A stretch of 64,000 nucleotides of DNA from CAWGMT01 sp963823675 (lineage in GTDB: Bacteria > Planctomycetota > Planctomycetia > Isosphaerales > Isosphaeraceae), in NCBI GenBank assembly GCA_963823675.1, contig CAWGMT010000026.1, positions 62,001 to 126,000 on the forward strand. The letters run 5' to 3'. The notes under the pieces were generated by a model, which was not told where the DNA came from, did not search any database, and was given only the letters and a program-made list of their open reading frames with translations. This document shows positions 43,501 through 54,250 of the stretch, piece by piece; positions within the stretch are counted from its first letter, which is position 1; each line of letters opens with the position of its first letter. Made by a program: the position numbers and the translations under genes.

Positions 43501-44837
43501 GGGATCGAGGGGACATCGATCCTGACCTTACTGATGATCGCCCTCGGCGCCGGTATTCTGGGCACCCTGGCACGGCGGCTCATCGATGTCAACCTGTTCT
43601 CGCTCGATGCACTCGACGCCGCGCGGCTGACGCGAGCTCACCTGGGCGCCTCGCGGCCGATCGCGGCCTGGCAGCGGCGGTGGTCGCAGCCGCGCGACCA
43701 GCGCGAGAGCGTCGGGGCGCCTTCGCTTGCCGACCCCGGGCGCGAGCCGGTGCTCCCGCTTCGAAACCCGAGCCCCTTGACCGGAATGGAACCTCGGGAC
43801 GATATCGAGCTGAGCGCCCTCCGCATTGGCCAGAAGAGCGACAGCGACCGCACTTACTGGGGGCCGCACCTGCTCGTTTGCACGACCCAGCGCACGCAGA
43901 ACCACAGCGGGACCGGCTGGCGTACCGTCGACGGCGAGTCGTTTCTGCTCTCGCCGCTCTACTGCGGGTCGCGGAGTTGTGGCTATGCGCGCACCGAGAA
44001 TTCGAAGCCGGCCGGCGCGGTTGACGCGAACCTGTCGCTGGGCCGGGCCATGGCCATTTCCGGGACGGCCGCGGGCCTGTGCATTGGCTCGCACACGATT
44101 GGTCGGCTCACGGCCCTGTTAACCCTCTTCAGTGCCCGAGGCGGCTCGTGGATCGAGAAGCCCAAGTCCGACGGCTGGGCCGCGGCCAGTCCCCGGTTCT
44201 CTGACCTGTCGGTTCCGGCGTCGTTGGGCCTCGCCGGCGGCGACGATTTCGTCTATCTGTCAGGTGGAGCGGAATTCGAGCGGCTCGGCGTTTACGAATT
44301 GATCCGCCGCCGCTGCCGCTACATCGTCGCCGTCGACGGGGGCGACGGCCGTGCCGCGACCGAACCGGGCCTCGCGACCTTGATCCGACGTTGCCGGATC
44401 GAGTTCGGCGTCCGCATCGAGATCGACACCCGGCGCTCGAGCAGCCGGGCCCCGACGGCCTTTCGAGCGCCGGCGTGGCCATCGGCCAGGTCCATTACGG
44501 CGACGTCGACCCGGGCGGGATGCCCGGTGTGCTCGTCTACATCACGCTGGAAATGACCGGCGACGACTCGCCCGACATCCCGCGGGAGGCGCGGAACGAG
44601 CCGCGGTCTCGTAACGAGAGAATTAGCTTTAGCGATGCGTTCGACGACCGCCAGTTCGAGCGCTACCGTTACCTTGGCAACCACGCCGCCGGCGTCGTCT
44701 TCGGCGACGTCGTATCCCGGCTCGGCGCGAGGTTCCCCGATCTCGCGCGGCAATCCCACGCCGAATACGTTCCTCAGCTTTTCGCAGCGGTCGTCGAGCG
44801 GTGGACCGGGGCGGCCAAAACTGAGTCGGAGGGCTGA
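40546..44837 (+). pseudogene. Catalase-like domain fused to membrane patatin-like phospholipase (one frameshift)
   Basis: About 1,430 residues. Residues 1-390 form a haem catalase-related domain of the minimal type (DQHPKQHGCVRARF near the distal His, RLSNGSQWDDRKPDAHGMAV, TQDFVMVDNPTFFLRGAVEY, terminal SALRHRLNGV). A linker leads to a patatin-like domain: oxyanion loop GLALAGQGAKSAAFAVG (480-496), nucleophile Ser517 in SAVSGGGH, about eight transmembrane helices (605-1020), then YLSGGAEFERLG where relatives have a D-G-G motif (Ser1239 at the Asp position). Near 44440 the frame shifts, and QPGPDGLSSAGVAIGQVHYG to WTGAAKTESEG follows in another frame. The di-haem cytochrome gene starts 4 bases downstream. 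Confidence 0.75.
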
Positions 44838-44841
44838 GCTC

Positions 44842-47072
44842 ATGAGACGTCGAACCTGGACAGGTACCCTGGTACGATCCCTGCTCTGGACTGTCGCCGC
44901 GTTGATCGGGGCTGCCGGTCTTTACGCACTTGCTGCGCCTTACTTCGAGATCGGCGGCGTCTCGGTTCCCCGCGCCGAGCTGCCGACGGTCGTCCAGCTT
45001 CCACGGGGATGGGACGACGCCGTGACGAAGCGTTTCCACCGCCAGAGCCAGGGGTGCAAGATCATGCCGCTCGATTGGCTCGTGGTCCTGGAACAGCCGG
45101 TCTTCACGCCCTTGCCCGTGGGCCGGTTCGCCGCGCGCGATTACCTGGCCAGGTACGGGTTCCTCTACGAATGCGATCAGCCGGCGACCGGCGAGCCCGA
45201 TCTACCGATCGGCTGGGCGATCGAACCGAACTACGTCGCAAAATATGACGACCCGCCGGTGGATGCGCCGACGAAGATGGTCGGGCTGACCTGCGCCGCC
45301 TGCCACACCAACCGACTCGACATCCAGGGCCCGGACGGGCGCCGCAAGGGGGTGCTGATCGAGGGCGGATCGGGAATGATCGACCTCGGCTCCTTGGAGG
45401 ACGCCGTCGGCAAGGCCCTCGGTTACACGTGGCTCTTTCCCACGCGCTTCGCTCGGTTTGCCAACAATGTCCTGGGCGCCGACCTACCTGACGACGATCC
45501 GCGCAAGCAGAAGCTCAAGAGTGAGCTGGACGCCGCCGTGCGGGTTGTAAACAAGCTGCGCCCTGGAGGAGCTGAAATTTGGCCGGCTGGCCGGAGGGTT
45601 CTCCCGGACCGACGCCCTCGCCAGGATCGGCAATCGCGTCTTCGGCGATATCCACGATGACAACCTGATCAAGACCGACGCACCGGTCAATTTCCCACAT
45701 CTCTGGGATACTCCGTGGTTCGACTGGGTCCAGTACAACGCCTCGGTACGGACGCCGATGTCGAGAAACATCGGCGAAGCGCTCGGCGTCGGCGCGGTTA
45801 TCAATCTCAAAGACCCGCAGCTCGGGCTTTACGACTCGACCGTGAACGTCAACGGGCTCCACTGGATGGAAGACCTGCTCGGCGGCGAGAACCCCTTCGA
45901 CGGACTCCAGCCACCGCGATGGCACGACATGGTGCAGGCAGTCTTCGGTGGAACGTCCGCCGCGCCCGGGGACTTCGCAATTCAACCGGAACGGGTCCGC
46001 GCTGGGGGAATTCTCTACGCCAGACACTGCCAGTTCTGTCACCTGCCCCCCAGGCCTCTTCTGAAGGCCGAGCTCGGCGGCAAGTCCATCACGAACTTCA
46101 CCGACCCCGATCCGGCGAGCGGCAAGAGGTTTCTCAAGGTCAAGGTCGTCGAGTTGAACGTCATCGGCACCGACCCGAACCAGGCGATCAATTTCTTCCA
46201 GCGCCACGCCGTGGCGCCAGAGCCGAAAGTCAAGGGGCGAAGCGCGGTGCAATACGGATCGATCTGGTACGGCTCGGACTGGGTCAAGGCGGGCTACCCG
46301 GGTGAGCCCTGGTCGGCGACGATCTCCGGCGCGACCGGTTTGTTCCAGATCACCTCGTTCATCCGCAGCAAGAAGTATCAGGAATTGGGGCTACTCGTCT
46401 CACCCGATCTTCCGCCTGCCGAGCGCCAAAAGGCGGATGACGATCCGGCCCTGAAGAAGAAGCGGCTCCAGTACGACCGCTACCGGTCCGTCGCCCCGGA
46501 GCTCGATTTCGGCGATGCGGCCGCGATCCTGAGCGCACAGGACATGGACCAGTTCATCGTCGCCAATCTCGGCTACAAGGCACGCCCGCTGGCCGGAATC
46601 TGGGCACGTCCCGCCCTACCTCCACAACAGCTCGGTCCCCAACCTCTATCAGATGCTCGTGCCTGCGATTCGCCGCTTCACGAAGTTTTACCTGGGATCA
46701 ACCCGGTTTGACCCGAAGCATGTCGGTTACGAGACGCACCAGTTCCCAGGCGCCTTCGAGATGGACACGACCAAGTCCGGCAACCGTAACACCGGGCACG
46801 AATTCCGCAACCTTACCCTGGAAGAGCTGGAAGCAAAGCAAGGAAGAACCGGGACGGGCCGCGCAAGCCGCGAGGAGCGCTGGGCGTCGGTCCTGGGAGT
46901 CGACCGCCGGCGCTACAGCACGATGTCGCCGGCAGAGCGCTGGGAGCTGACCCGGAAGGCGTCGCGCAAGGCTCTTTCGAGTCCGCTGGGCCAGCCGATC
47001 AAGGGGGTGCTGGGACCTGAGTTTACCGATGACGAGCGGTGGCAGCTCGTGGAGTATCTCAAGACGCTGTGA
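44842..47072 (+). pseudogene. Di-haem c-type cytochrome (RoxA / cytochrome-c-peroxidase-like), frameshifted twice
   Basis: ATG 44842 gives an N-terminal membrane anchor (LVRSLLWTVAALIGAAGLYA). The first haem site is CAACH (151-155, in MVGLTCAACHTNRLDI). Near 45560 the frame shifts into LEELKFGRLAGGFSRTDALA; the second haem site ILYARHCQFCHLP follows at about 46028. A second shift near 46605 leads into NLYQMLVPAIRRFTKFYLGS, then PGAFEMDTTKSGNRNTGHEF and a C-terminal DDERWQLVEYLKTL. Two CxxCH sites and the NSSVPNLYQML / GHEF features place it near the RoxA/RoxB rubber oxygenases and related di-haem proteins. It probably acts with the catalase-patatin protein encoded 4 bases upstream. Confidence 0.72.
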
Positions 47073-47096
47073 CGGGCGGGACGCAGCGAGAATCTG

Positions 47097-47198
47097 TGTA
47101 GGAGGGGGCTCTGTCCCCCGATCCCTTGGTTGCGGCTCCGTCGCGTCGGGCGCTAGCCGGAAATAAGTGTCGCCTTTCGCGGAGCGAAAGGCGACACT
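47097..47198 (+). repeat. Composite interspersed repeat, copy C, with perfect 15-bp hairpin
   Basis: GTAGGAGGGGGCTCTGTCCC (47099 on) is followed by TTGGTTGCGG and then a perfect stem: AGTGTCGCCTTTCGC (47166-47180), loop GGA, GCGAAAGGCGACACT (47184-47198). It has the same order and orientation as copy B. It fills part of the gene-free stretch 47073-47504. Confidence 0.85.
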
Positions 47199-47386
47199 CC
47201 CGGCAGTAATTCTCAGCCAGTTCCTTAGCCCCCGGTTGCCTAGCCCGAGCCCAGCATCAATTCAAGTCGCTCGCGAGGCCAGGTCAATCGGCTCTTCGCC
47301 GATCCCACCGGCCAGCCCAGGTGTCCCGCGGCGTGCCCGATTCCGCCGCGTTTGTCCAAACAGTATATGGGATATGGGTTTTTTCG

Positions 47387-47414
47387 TTGCGGTCAAGGAT
47401 TAATTCTCTATAAG
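47387..47414 (+). promoter_or_regulatory. Weak candidate promoter of the ADC-family gene
   Basis: TTGCGG (47387-47392), a 16-base spacer and TATAAG (47409-47414) in a locally AT-rich patch, about 90 bases before the ATG at 47505. Only the -10 box is close to consensus. Confidence 0.28.
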
Positions 47415-47504
47415 ATATCCTTGGCAACAGGTGCGCAGGTATTCCGGTAAAAAGCGTGGGGAAAAGCGGTCGGCCTGCTGGACAATTTGCCAGAGGAGTA
47501 AGTC

Positions 47505-48272
47505 ATGCCCGTGCGCGGCAGTCTCACGAAAGAGCAGCTTGGTTTCTCGATGCCGCCTTACGCCCCGCTCTTTCCGAAACCGCCGTATTTTTACAGCAAT
47601 GCGACCCTGATGATATTCAAGTATGTCACTGACGTGTCGGCGGCACGGATGGTTCCGGACATGGTCGAGCTTGCCGACCCGCCGACGGCGGGGCTGGTCT
47701 TTGCGTCATATCCGTCGAGCAACCTTGGCCCCTACGATGAGGTGGTGCTCTTCCTCGACGTCGTCTTCAAGGGGCGGCCGCTTCAGTTCGGCGCGTTTCT
47801 GTATGTCACGACGGACGCGGCGATGGCAGCCGGCCGCGAGATGGGGGGGTATCCCAAGAAGATCGCGCGGATCGAGTTTCTCTCCGGCCCGGACCGGACG
47901 GCGGTGATGGAGCGCCCGAGCGGGCTGCGAATCTGCACCGGGACGATGCGCCCGGAAGTGCGGCAGATCTCCAGCCCCGACCCGCAGAAAACGGCCGGTC
48001 CGCCAGCTCCGCTGGTGCTCAATTACTTGACGCTCCGGCTTTTCCCCAGTCCCCAGCGCAACCAGCCGCCGACACTGGTCGAGCTCCTGGAGACGCACTG
48101 GACGATCAACTGCAGCGAAGTGTGGACCGGTCCCGGCTCGTGTCAGCTCTCAGGCGCCTCCGAGCTCGACCCGCTGCACTGGGCGCCGGTCCTCCAGCCG
48201 ATCGTTTGCGAGCTGGTCAAGGGCGACATCCGCGTCAACCTCGACGACCAACCGAGCGAGACTCCCCTCTGA
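47505..48272 (+). CDS. Acetoacetate decarboxylase (ADC) family protein
   Basis: 255 residues with ribosome-binding site GAGGAG before ATG 47505. Family features are MPPYAPLFPKPPYFYSNATL at about 16-35, YDEVVLFLDVVFKGRPLQFG, and the lysine loop EMGGYPKKIARIEF, in which ADC uses a Schiff-base lysine. Many bacterial members are not true acetoacetate decarboxylases but aldolase- or dehydratase-like relatives, so the substrate is unknown. It stands between the oxidative lipid-type genes and the large kinase gene, 50 bases from the latter, and could belong to either unit. Confidence 0.85.
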   Translation: MPVRGSLTKEQLGFSMPPYAPLFPKPPYFYSNATLMIFKYVTDVSAARMVPDMVELADPPTAGLVFASYPSSNLGPYDEVVLFLDVVFKGRPLQFGAFLYVTTDAAMAAGREMGGYPKKIARIEFLSGPDRTAVMERPSGLRICTGTMRPEVRQISSPDPQKTAGPPAPLVLNYLTLRLFPSPQRNQPPTLVELLETHWTINCSEVWTGPGSCQLSGASELDPLHWAPVLQPIVCELVKGDIRVNLDDQPSETPL

Positions 48273-48321
48273 GCCGCTCGCTGTCCCGCGCTTTCCTGGC
48301 CTCGGGTCAAGTCCGTCGAAA

Positions 48322-51300
48322 ATGAACCCTCTCGACACATTCTCGGGCACCGAAAGGTTTGCGGTCCGCCGGCGCTCGGGCGCGGGCGGCATGGGGGTCG
48401 TGTATGAGGCATACGACCGCGAGCGCGACGAGCGGGTAGCGCTCAAGACCATCCGCCGGCTGGATGCCTCGTCGCTCTACCGATTCAAGAACGAGTTCCG
48501 CGCATTGGCCGACCTGACCCATCGTGGATTGGTGCGGCTCCATGAGCTCTTTTCGGAGAAGAACCAGTGGTTCTTCACGATGGAGCTGATCGAAGGGGTC
48601 GATTTTTTGGATTTCGTCTGCCCCGATCCGACCCTGCCGCCCGACGACACGCTCGACCTGCCGGATCTTGGCGCCGCGGACCGATCGACTGAGCGGGACT
48701 CGGCGCCCGAAAGCTCGCCGGCCGACAGGCCGAAACCCCCGCCGGCACCAACCGATGCCGACTCGGCCCCTCGCCTCGGTTCGACCGACCCGACCGACGC
48801 CGGGCTCGAGGCGACTTTGGAGCGAACCGATCCCATCGCCCTCGGGGCGTTGCGCCTCGGCTCGACCGATGTCGATCGCGACGCCCCGGCGCCTGCACCA
48901 CCATCGGCCGCGCCGAGTCGACGGTCCGCGGCTCGGGATCGGATTCCCCCGTGCCGAGCACGGCGGTCGAGCCGATGGCGCCCATCCGCGCGGCTGAGCC
49001 AGGGCAGCCCGCCATTCGGCGGCCGGACGACTCGCGTCTGCGGGCGGCATTGCGGCAGTTGGCCGAGGTGCTCAACGAGCTGCACACGCAGGGGCGGCTG
49101 CATCGGGACATCAAGCCCTCGAACGTGCTGGTGACGCGGCAGGGGCGTGTGGTCCTTCTGGACTTCGGCCTGTCCACGGACGTGGATGCGCGGGCAGACC
49201 CGGAGACGACCGACGGACACATCGTCGGAACGGCGACCTACATGGCTCCGGAGCAGGCTGGGGGCTGCCCGGTGACCGCGGCCAGCGACTGGTACGCGGT
49301 GGGCGTGATGCTCTATCGGGCACTGACGGGCCGCTTGCCGCACGAGGGCCGCGTATTGCACATATTGATGGAGAAGCAGCGGTCGGACCCGCCGCGTCCG
49401 GCGGCAATGTTCCAGGGGGTCCCCGAAGACCTGGACCGGCTGTGCATGGATCTGCTGGAGCGAGACCCCGCCAAGCGGCCCTCCGGTGACGAGATCCTGG
49501 CACGCTTGGGTGGCGCGGCCGGCGATGCGTCTCGAATCGCCGCCCAGCGCCGCTTGTTCGTGGGCCGTGAGTCCCAGCTTGCCACCCTCGATGGGGCGTT
49601 CAAGGACATGTGCCAGGGCCGGACGGTGGCCGTGTTCGTTCACGGCCGCTCGGGGGTCGGCAAGAGCTCGCTCATCCAGCGATTTCTGGAGGGCCTGTTC
49701 GAGCGCGACGGCGCCGTCATACTGGCCGGGCGGTGCTACGAACAGGAGTCGGTCGCGTACAAGGCCGTTGACACTTTGATCGACTCGCTCTCGCGATATC
49801 TGCGGCGGCTGTCCCGGCAAGAGGCGGACGCCTTGATTCCTCGGGATGTGTCGACGCTGGCGCAGGTTTTTCCGGTGCTGCGGCGAGTCGAGGCCGTGGC
49901 GGAAGCCCCGATCCGTCCTCACGTCGTTCTGGACCAGCTCGAGCTGCGGCGGCGGGCTTTCGCGGCGTTGCGCGAGCTGCTCGCGCGCATCGGCGACCGG
50001 CGGCCGCTCGTCTTGGCCATCGACGATCTCCAATGGGGCGACATGGACAGTGCCCTCCTGCTGTCGGACTTATTGCGCCCGCCCGACGCCCCGGTGCTCC
50101 TCCTGGTTGGCTCGTACCGGAGCGAATACGCCACGTTCAGCCCGTTTCTGCGCGTGCTGCTCCATCCCGAGAACGACGAATCCCGCCCACGCGATCATCG
50201 CGACGTCCCCTTGGAGCCGCTCACACTCAGCGAGGGGCGCGAGCTGGCACTCCAGTTGATCGGTCAAGACGATCCCGCGGCGGTGGCGCTCGCCGAGACG
50301 ATCGTCCGCGAGTCTGGGGGCAGTCCCTATTTCGTCTACGAGCTGGTGGAATATCTCAAGGAGGGAGGCGAGCTGGGCGAAGGCGGCAGCCTGTCAAGCC
50401 AGATCAGCCTGGACAGCGTGCTGGGGCGCCGGATCGGCAAGCTGCCGGCCGAAGCCGTCAGCCTGCTGGAGGTCCTGGCCGTCGCGGGCCAGCCGCTGCG
50501 CCAGGCGATCGCCTGCAAGGCCGCCGATCTGGGCGCCGCGGGTTTTGCCGGGCTCGCCCTGTTACGGGCCCAGCATCTGGTCCGGGGCACCGGCCTGGGA
50601 TCGCTCGGCGAGGTGGAAACCTACCACGACCGGATCCGGGAAACGGTCATCAACCATCTGGGCGCCGACCGCCGCCGCGAATTGAACGGGCGGTTGGCCG
50701 TCGAGCTCGAGCAGGCCGGAGGGGCCGATCCCGAGACGCTGGGCGTGCATTTTGAAGGGGCCGGCGAGCTCGCGAAGGCCGGCCACTACTACGCGCTCTC
50801 AGCGGACGAGGCCAGCGCAGCGCTGGCCTTTGAGCGGGCCGTCAAGCTGTATCGCCGCGCACTGGAGCTGGGCCAGGGCGATGCGGCCGAGTCGCGGCGG
50901 ATCCGCGCTCGGTTGGGTGATGCCCTGGCCAACGTCGGCCGCAGCGTCGAGGCGGCGCGGGCCTACCAGGAGGCAGCGGAAGACGCCGATCAGCTCGAGC
51001 TCTTGGAGCTCCAGGCGCCGCGCAGCGTACCAGTTCCTGGTGAGCGGACACATCGATGAAGGGCTTTCGGCCTTCGGAGCGATCCTCGACCCCGTGGGGC
51101 TCTCCCTACCGCGCACGCCGCGGCGTGCATTCTGGCGTTTGCTCCTCTCCCGGGCCCGCCTCCGGATCCGCGGCTTGAAGTTCCACGAGCGCCTTGCGGA
51201 CCAGGTGCCCAGAGAAAAGCTCGAGCTGATCGACATCTACCGATCGGTAGCCGTCGGCATCAGCATCGTGGACGTGATCCGCGGGGCGGATTACCAGACG

Positions 51301-52371
51301 AGGAGCCTGCTGCTGGCGCTCGACGCCGGCGAGCCGCTGCGGATTGCGCTGGCACTCGGTTGGGAAGCCGTGCACGTCGCCTGCGAGGGACGACCGTCCT
51401 GGCGGCGAACCGAGCGCCTGGTCGCGGCCGCCGGCGGCCTGGCAGAACGGCTGGGGCATCCTCACGCACTGGGCATGGCCAGCCTCTCGGCCGGCGCAGC
51501 CGAGTTTCTGATCGGCCGGTACCGCTACGGGCTCGAGTCGCTCAACCGCGCCGAGTCGATCTTCCAGGAACGGTGCACGGGCGTCATCTGGGAGCTCGAC
51601 ACCGCCCGGATCTTCTGCTTGTGGTCGCTGTTCTACCTGGGGCGCCTGGCCGAGCTCGGCATCCGCTGCCACGACATCTTTCAAGAGGCGCACAATCGCG
51701 GCGACCGCTACATGGTCGCGACGCCCGGCCCCTTCGTCGGAACCGTCGTCCGTCTGACCGAGGACGACGTCGAGGGCGCGCGCCGCTTCGCGCGCAGGCG
51801 CTCGGACAATGGTCGCATCAAGGCTTTCACATTCAGCATCTCAATTTCTATTATGGGAGTCTTTACATTGACTTGTACGCCGGCGATGCGGCCGCCGCCT
51901 GGCGGCGCATCACGGAAACCGAGCCGCTTTTGCAGTCGTCGCTCCTGTTACGGATCCAGCAGGTCCGAGCCGACGTGCTCCAGCATACGGGCCGTTGTGC
52001 CCTGGCCATGGCAGCAGTCTCTGCGGATCCCGGGCCGCTCTTACGCGTCGGCGCAGAAATCGGCGCGGCGCCTTGATCGCCAGCAATTGCCCTGGACCAG
52101 CGCGCTCGCCCAACTGATCAAGGCCGGCGCGGCATCGGTCCGGGGCGACGCCGCCCGCGCCGAGCGGCTGCTGGCCGATGCCGCCTTGCGATTCGAGTCA
52201 GTCGATATGGGGCTCTTCGCGGCCTCGGCACGACGTCACCTCGGTCAACTGCGCGGAGGCGACGAAGGCCGCAAGCTCGTCGAAGAAGCCGACGCCTGGA
52301 TGCGCACCCAGACGATCCTCAACCCGTCCCGGATGGCCTCATGCCTGGCACCGGGCTTCGCGAAAGCGTAG
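48322..52371 (+). pseudogene. Large Ser/Thr kinase - AAA ATPase - TPR-like signalling protein (PknK-like), four frameshifts
   Basis: About 1,345 residues in total. The kinase starts at ATG 48322 (FAVRRRSGAGGMGVVYEAYD, VALKTI). A roughly 130-residue Pro/Thr/Asp-rich insert splits it before HRDIKPSNVL, LLDFGLSTD and GTATYMAPEQAGG. Next comes an AAA_16-type ATPase (RRLFVGRESQLATLDGAF, Walker A HGRSGVGKSSLIQR, Walker B LVLAIDDLQWGD), then helical TPR-like repeats to 52371. Frame changes occur at about 48930, 51030, 51800 and 52040, with conserved sequence resuming each time (e.g. AAYQFLVSGHIDEGLSAFGA; QGFHIQHLNFYYGSLYIDLY). Such proteins couple kinase and STAND-type ATPase functions. Whether the gene is intact depends on the reads. 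Confidence 0.78.
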
Positions 52372-52489
52372 GCTGGCCAGTGTTGATCTCGGTGATTCAC
52401 TCTGCGGTCTGGGGGTGACGATGAACGATTGCCGGCGGCCTTACGAGGATGAGCGGCTCGACGTTTTCAAAGCGACCATTCCGCACCGG

Positions 52490-54250
52490 ATGAGGGTTGT
52501 ATTCTCCGCCGTGACCCTGTTCTGCGGCCTGGCCTGGGGCGCCCCGCCACCGCCCCTTGGCACTCGCGCCCCCACGTCAAAGCCAATCACGAGGCCCCTC
52601 AAGGCCCTGGCGACAAATCCCAACTACTTTACGGATGGCACCGGCAAAGCGATCTATTTGACGGGGTCCCACACCTGGAACAACCTCCAGGATTGGGGGA
52701 CCAATGACTCGATCCAGCCTTTGGACTTTCCCGCGTATGTGAAGACGCTCGTTGCACATAACCATAATTTCACCTTGTTATGGGCCACAGAACTGCCGAA
52801 ATTCCATGGATTGCCGACGACGGCGAGTTCTCCGCCGGATTTTAGCGTAACGCCACAGCCGTGGCAGCGCACAGGCCCGGGCAACGCATCGGACGGGAAA
52901 TTGAAATTCGATTTGACAAGATTCAATCAGGCGTATTTCGACCGGCTCCGCGACCGTGTACAGCAATTAAGAGCGGCCGGTGTTTACGCCGGCGTTTATC
53001 TTTTCTCCGGCGAATTCCTCCTGCGGTTTCGCGTTTCGGGCGACGGATATCCCCTTACCGGATCAAACAATGTGAATGGAATCGACGATGGCGGTGGAAC
53101 CAACTCCGTGACGATGACCGCGCCTAACGCAATTACCGCGATTCAGGACGCCTATGTGAAAAAAGTGATCGACACGCTGAACGATCTGCCGAATGTTCTC
53201 TGGATCGTTTCCCAAGAAGCGCCTCGAGACTCAAGTTGGTGGAACAGCCACTTGATCGCCCTCACCCGCAACTATGAGGCCGGCAAACCGTTGCAACACC
53301 CCATCGGCTATGGAGTGCTTGAGGATAACAATGATGCCACGATCATCAACAGCGACGCCGACTGGATTGCTCCCAGCGCGAGAATCTCTCCAACGACGAG
53401 CTGTGGTAGCGGCCATCCGCGGTGTAAAGTCAACATCAACGATTCCGACCACAGCTACTTCGGCATGTGGAACGACTCCCCACGGGCCAATCAAAATTAT
53501 TTCTGGATCAACTTCACCAACGGAAATCAAACGCTGTTCATGGACCCCTATGTCGTCTATTATCCCCGCGAGAAGCGCAATCTCTGCCCAGCTCCGCACA
53601 ACGGAATTGGCTCGGGGCCGGATGGGCGTTGGAATAACGTGCGCGATACCATGGGTTATATCCGCGGTTACGCCGATCGCATGAATCTGGCCGCGATGAC
53701 TCCACAGGGGAAGCTATCCTCGACTGGTCATGCTCTTGCCAGCGCCAACTCGGCGAATCCTGAGTTTCTTTTCTATGCTCCTTCCGGCGGCGATTTTACC
53801 GTGAATCTCTCGAACAGCAGCGGACTGTTCGCGGTTGAATGGATGAACCCCGCAACTGGTGTCAAGAGCGCGGGTGCGAAGATCAGCGGCGGCGCGACGA
53901 GAACCTTCCACCCGCCGTTCGATGGGGATGCGGTCTTATATCTGACCCTTTGCAAGCGAACGCCAGACCCACGTACCATGCCCGAGGTGTGCGTCGCCAC
54001 CCCCCTTTGCCGCCCCTTCGCAAGGGGGGGGAAATCTTTGGAGACCAAAGCCCTAGACCCACACCTCAGTCATTGCCGGGCGACTTCCCCAACGCAATCA
54101 TGGCCGCGAGTGCCGCGCTCTTCTGGTCCTTTGCCCAAGGTGGTCCCGCGGCCTTTCCGAGTTCAGCGATCGTTTTCATCAAAGCACCGCGTGCTGTCGC
54201 CAGCTCTTTTTCAGCCGCCTCCCAGAGACGCTTTTCGCGCACTGCGATGA
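52490..54250 (+). CDS. Secreted glycoside-hydrolase-like protein (DUF4038 / collagen-binding-domain type), lower GC
   Basis: From ATG 52490 a signal peptide (MRVVFSAVTLFCGLAWGAPP) leads to a TIM-barrel-like domain: ATNPNYFTDGTGKAIYLTGS followed by HTWNNLQDWG, LWATELPKFHG, and LPNVLWIVSQEAP (strand with likely acid Glu). This opening is typical of DUF4038 glycoside hydrolases. A C-terminal beta domain follows (FLFYAPSGGDFTVNLSNSSG, AVEWMNPATG). Base composition from about 52580 to 53950 is visibly lower in GC than all neighbours, suggesting horizontal transfer. The frame after about 53960 (LTLCKRTPDP on) looks non-coding and overlaps the convergent gene at 54066, so the original stop may have been lost. 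The in-frame ATG 52421 is an alternative start. Confidence 0.75.
   Translation: MRVVFSAVTLFCGLAWGAPPPPLGTRAPTSKPITRPLKALATNPNYFTDGTGKAIYLTGSHTWNNLQDWGTNDSIQPLDFPAYVKTLVAHNHNFTLLWATELPKFHGLPTTASSPPDFSVTPQPWQRTGPGNASDGKLKFDLTRFNQAYFDRLRDRVQQLRAAGVYAGVYLFSGEFLLRFRVSGDGYPLTGSNNVNGIDDGGGTNSVTMTAPNAITAIQDAYVKKVIDTLNDLPNVLWIVSQEAPRDSSWWNSHLIALTRNYEAGKPLQHPIGYGVLEDNNDATIINSDADWIAPSARISPTTSCGSGHPRCKVNINDSDHSYFGMWNDSPRANQNYFWINFTNGNQTLFMDPYVVYYPREKRNLCPAPHNGIGSGPDGRWNNVRDTMGYIRGYADRMNLAAMTPQGKLSSTGHALASANSANPEFLFYAPSGGDFTVNLSNSSGLFAVEWMNPATGVKSAGAKISGGATRTFHPPFDGDAVLYLTLCKRTPDPRTMPEVCVATPLCRPFARGGKSLETKALDPHLSHCRATSPTQSWPRVPRSSGPLPKVVPRPFRVQRSFSSKHRVLSPALFQPPPRDAFRALR

Noticed and set aside
48477..50033. 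518-codon open frame on the minus strand
   Set aside because: Antisense to the kinase-ATPase gene with clear HRDIKPSN and Walker motifs on the plus strand.
54250..54250. Natural C-terminus of the glycoside-hydrolase-like protein at 54250
   Set aside because: Residues after about 53960 lose the beta-domain pattern and lie antisense to a conserved hypothetical gene. The end is kept in the coordinates only because no earlier in-frame stop exists.
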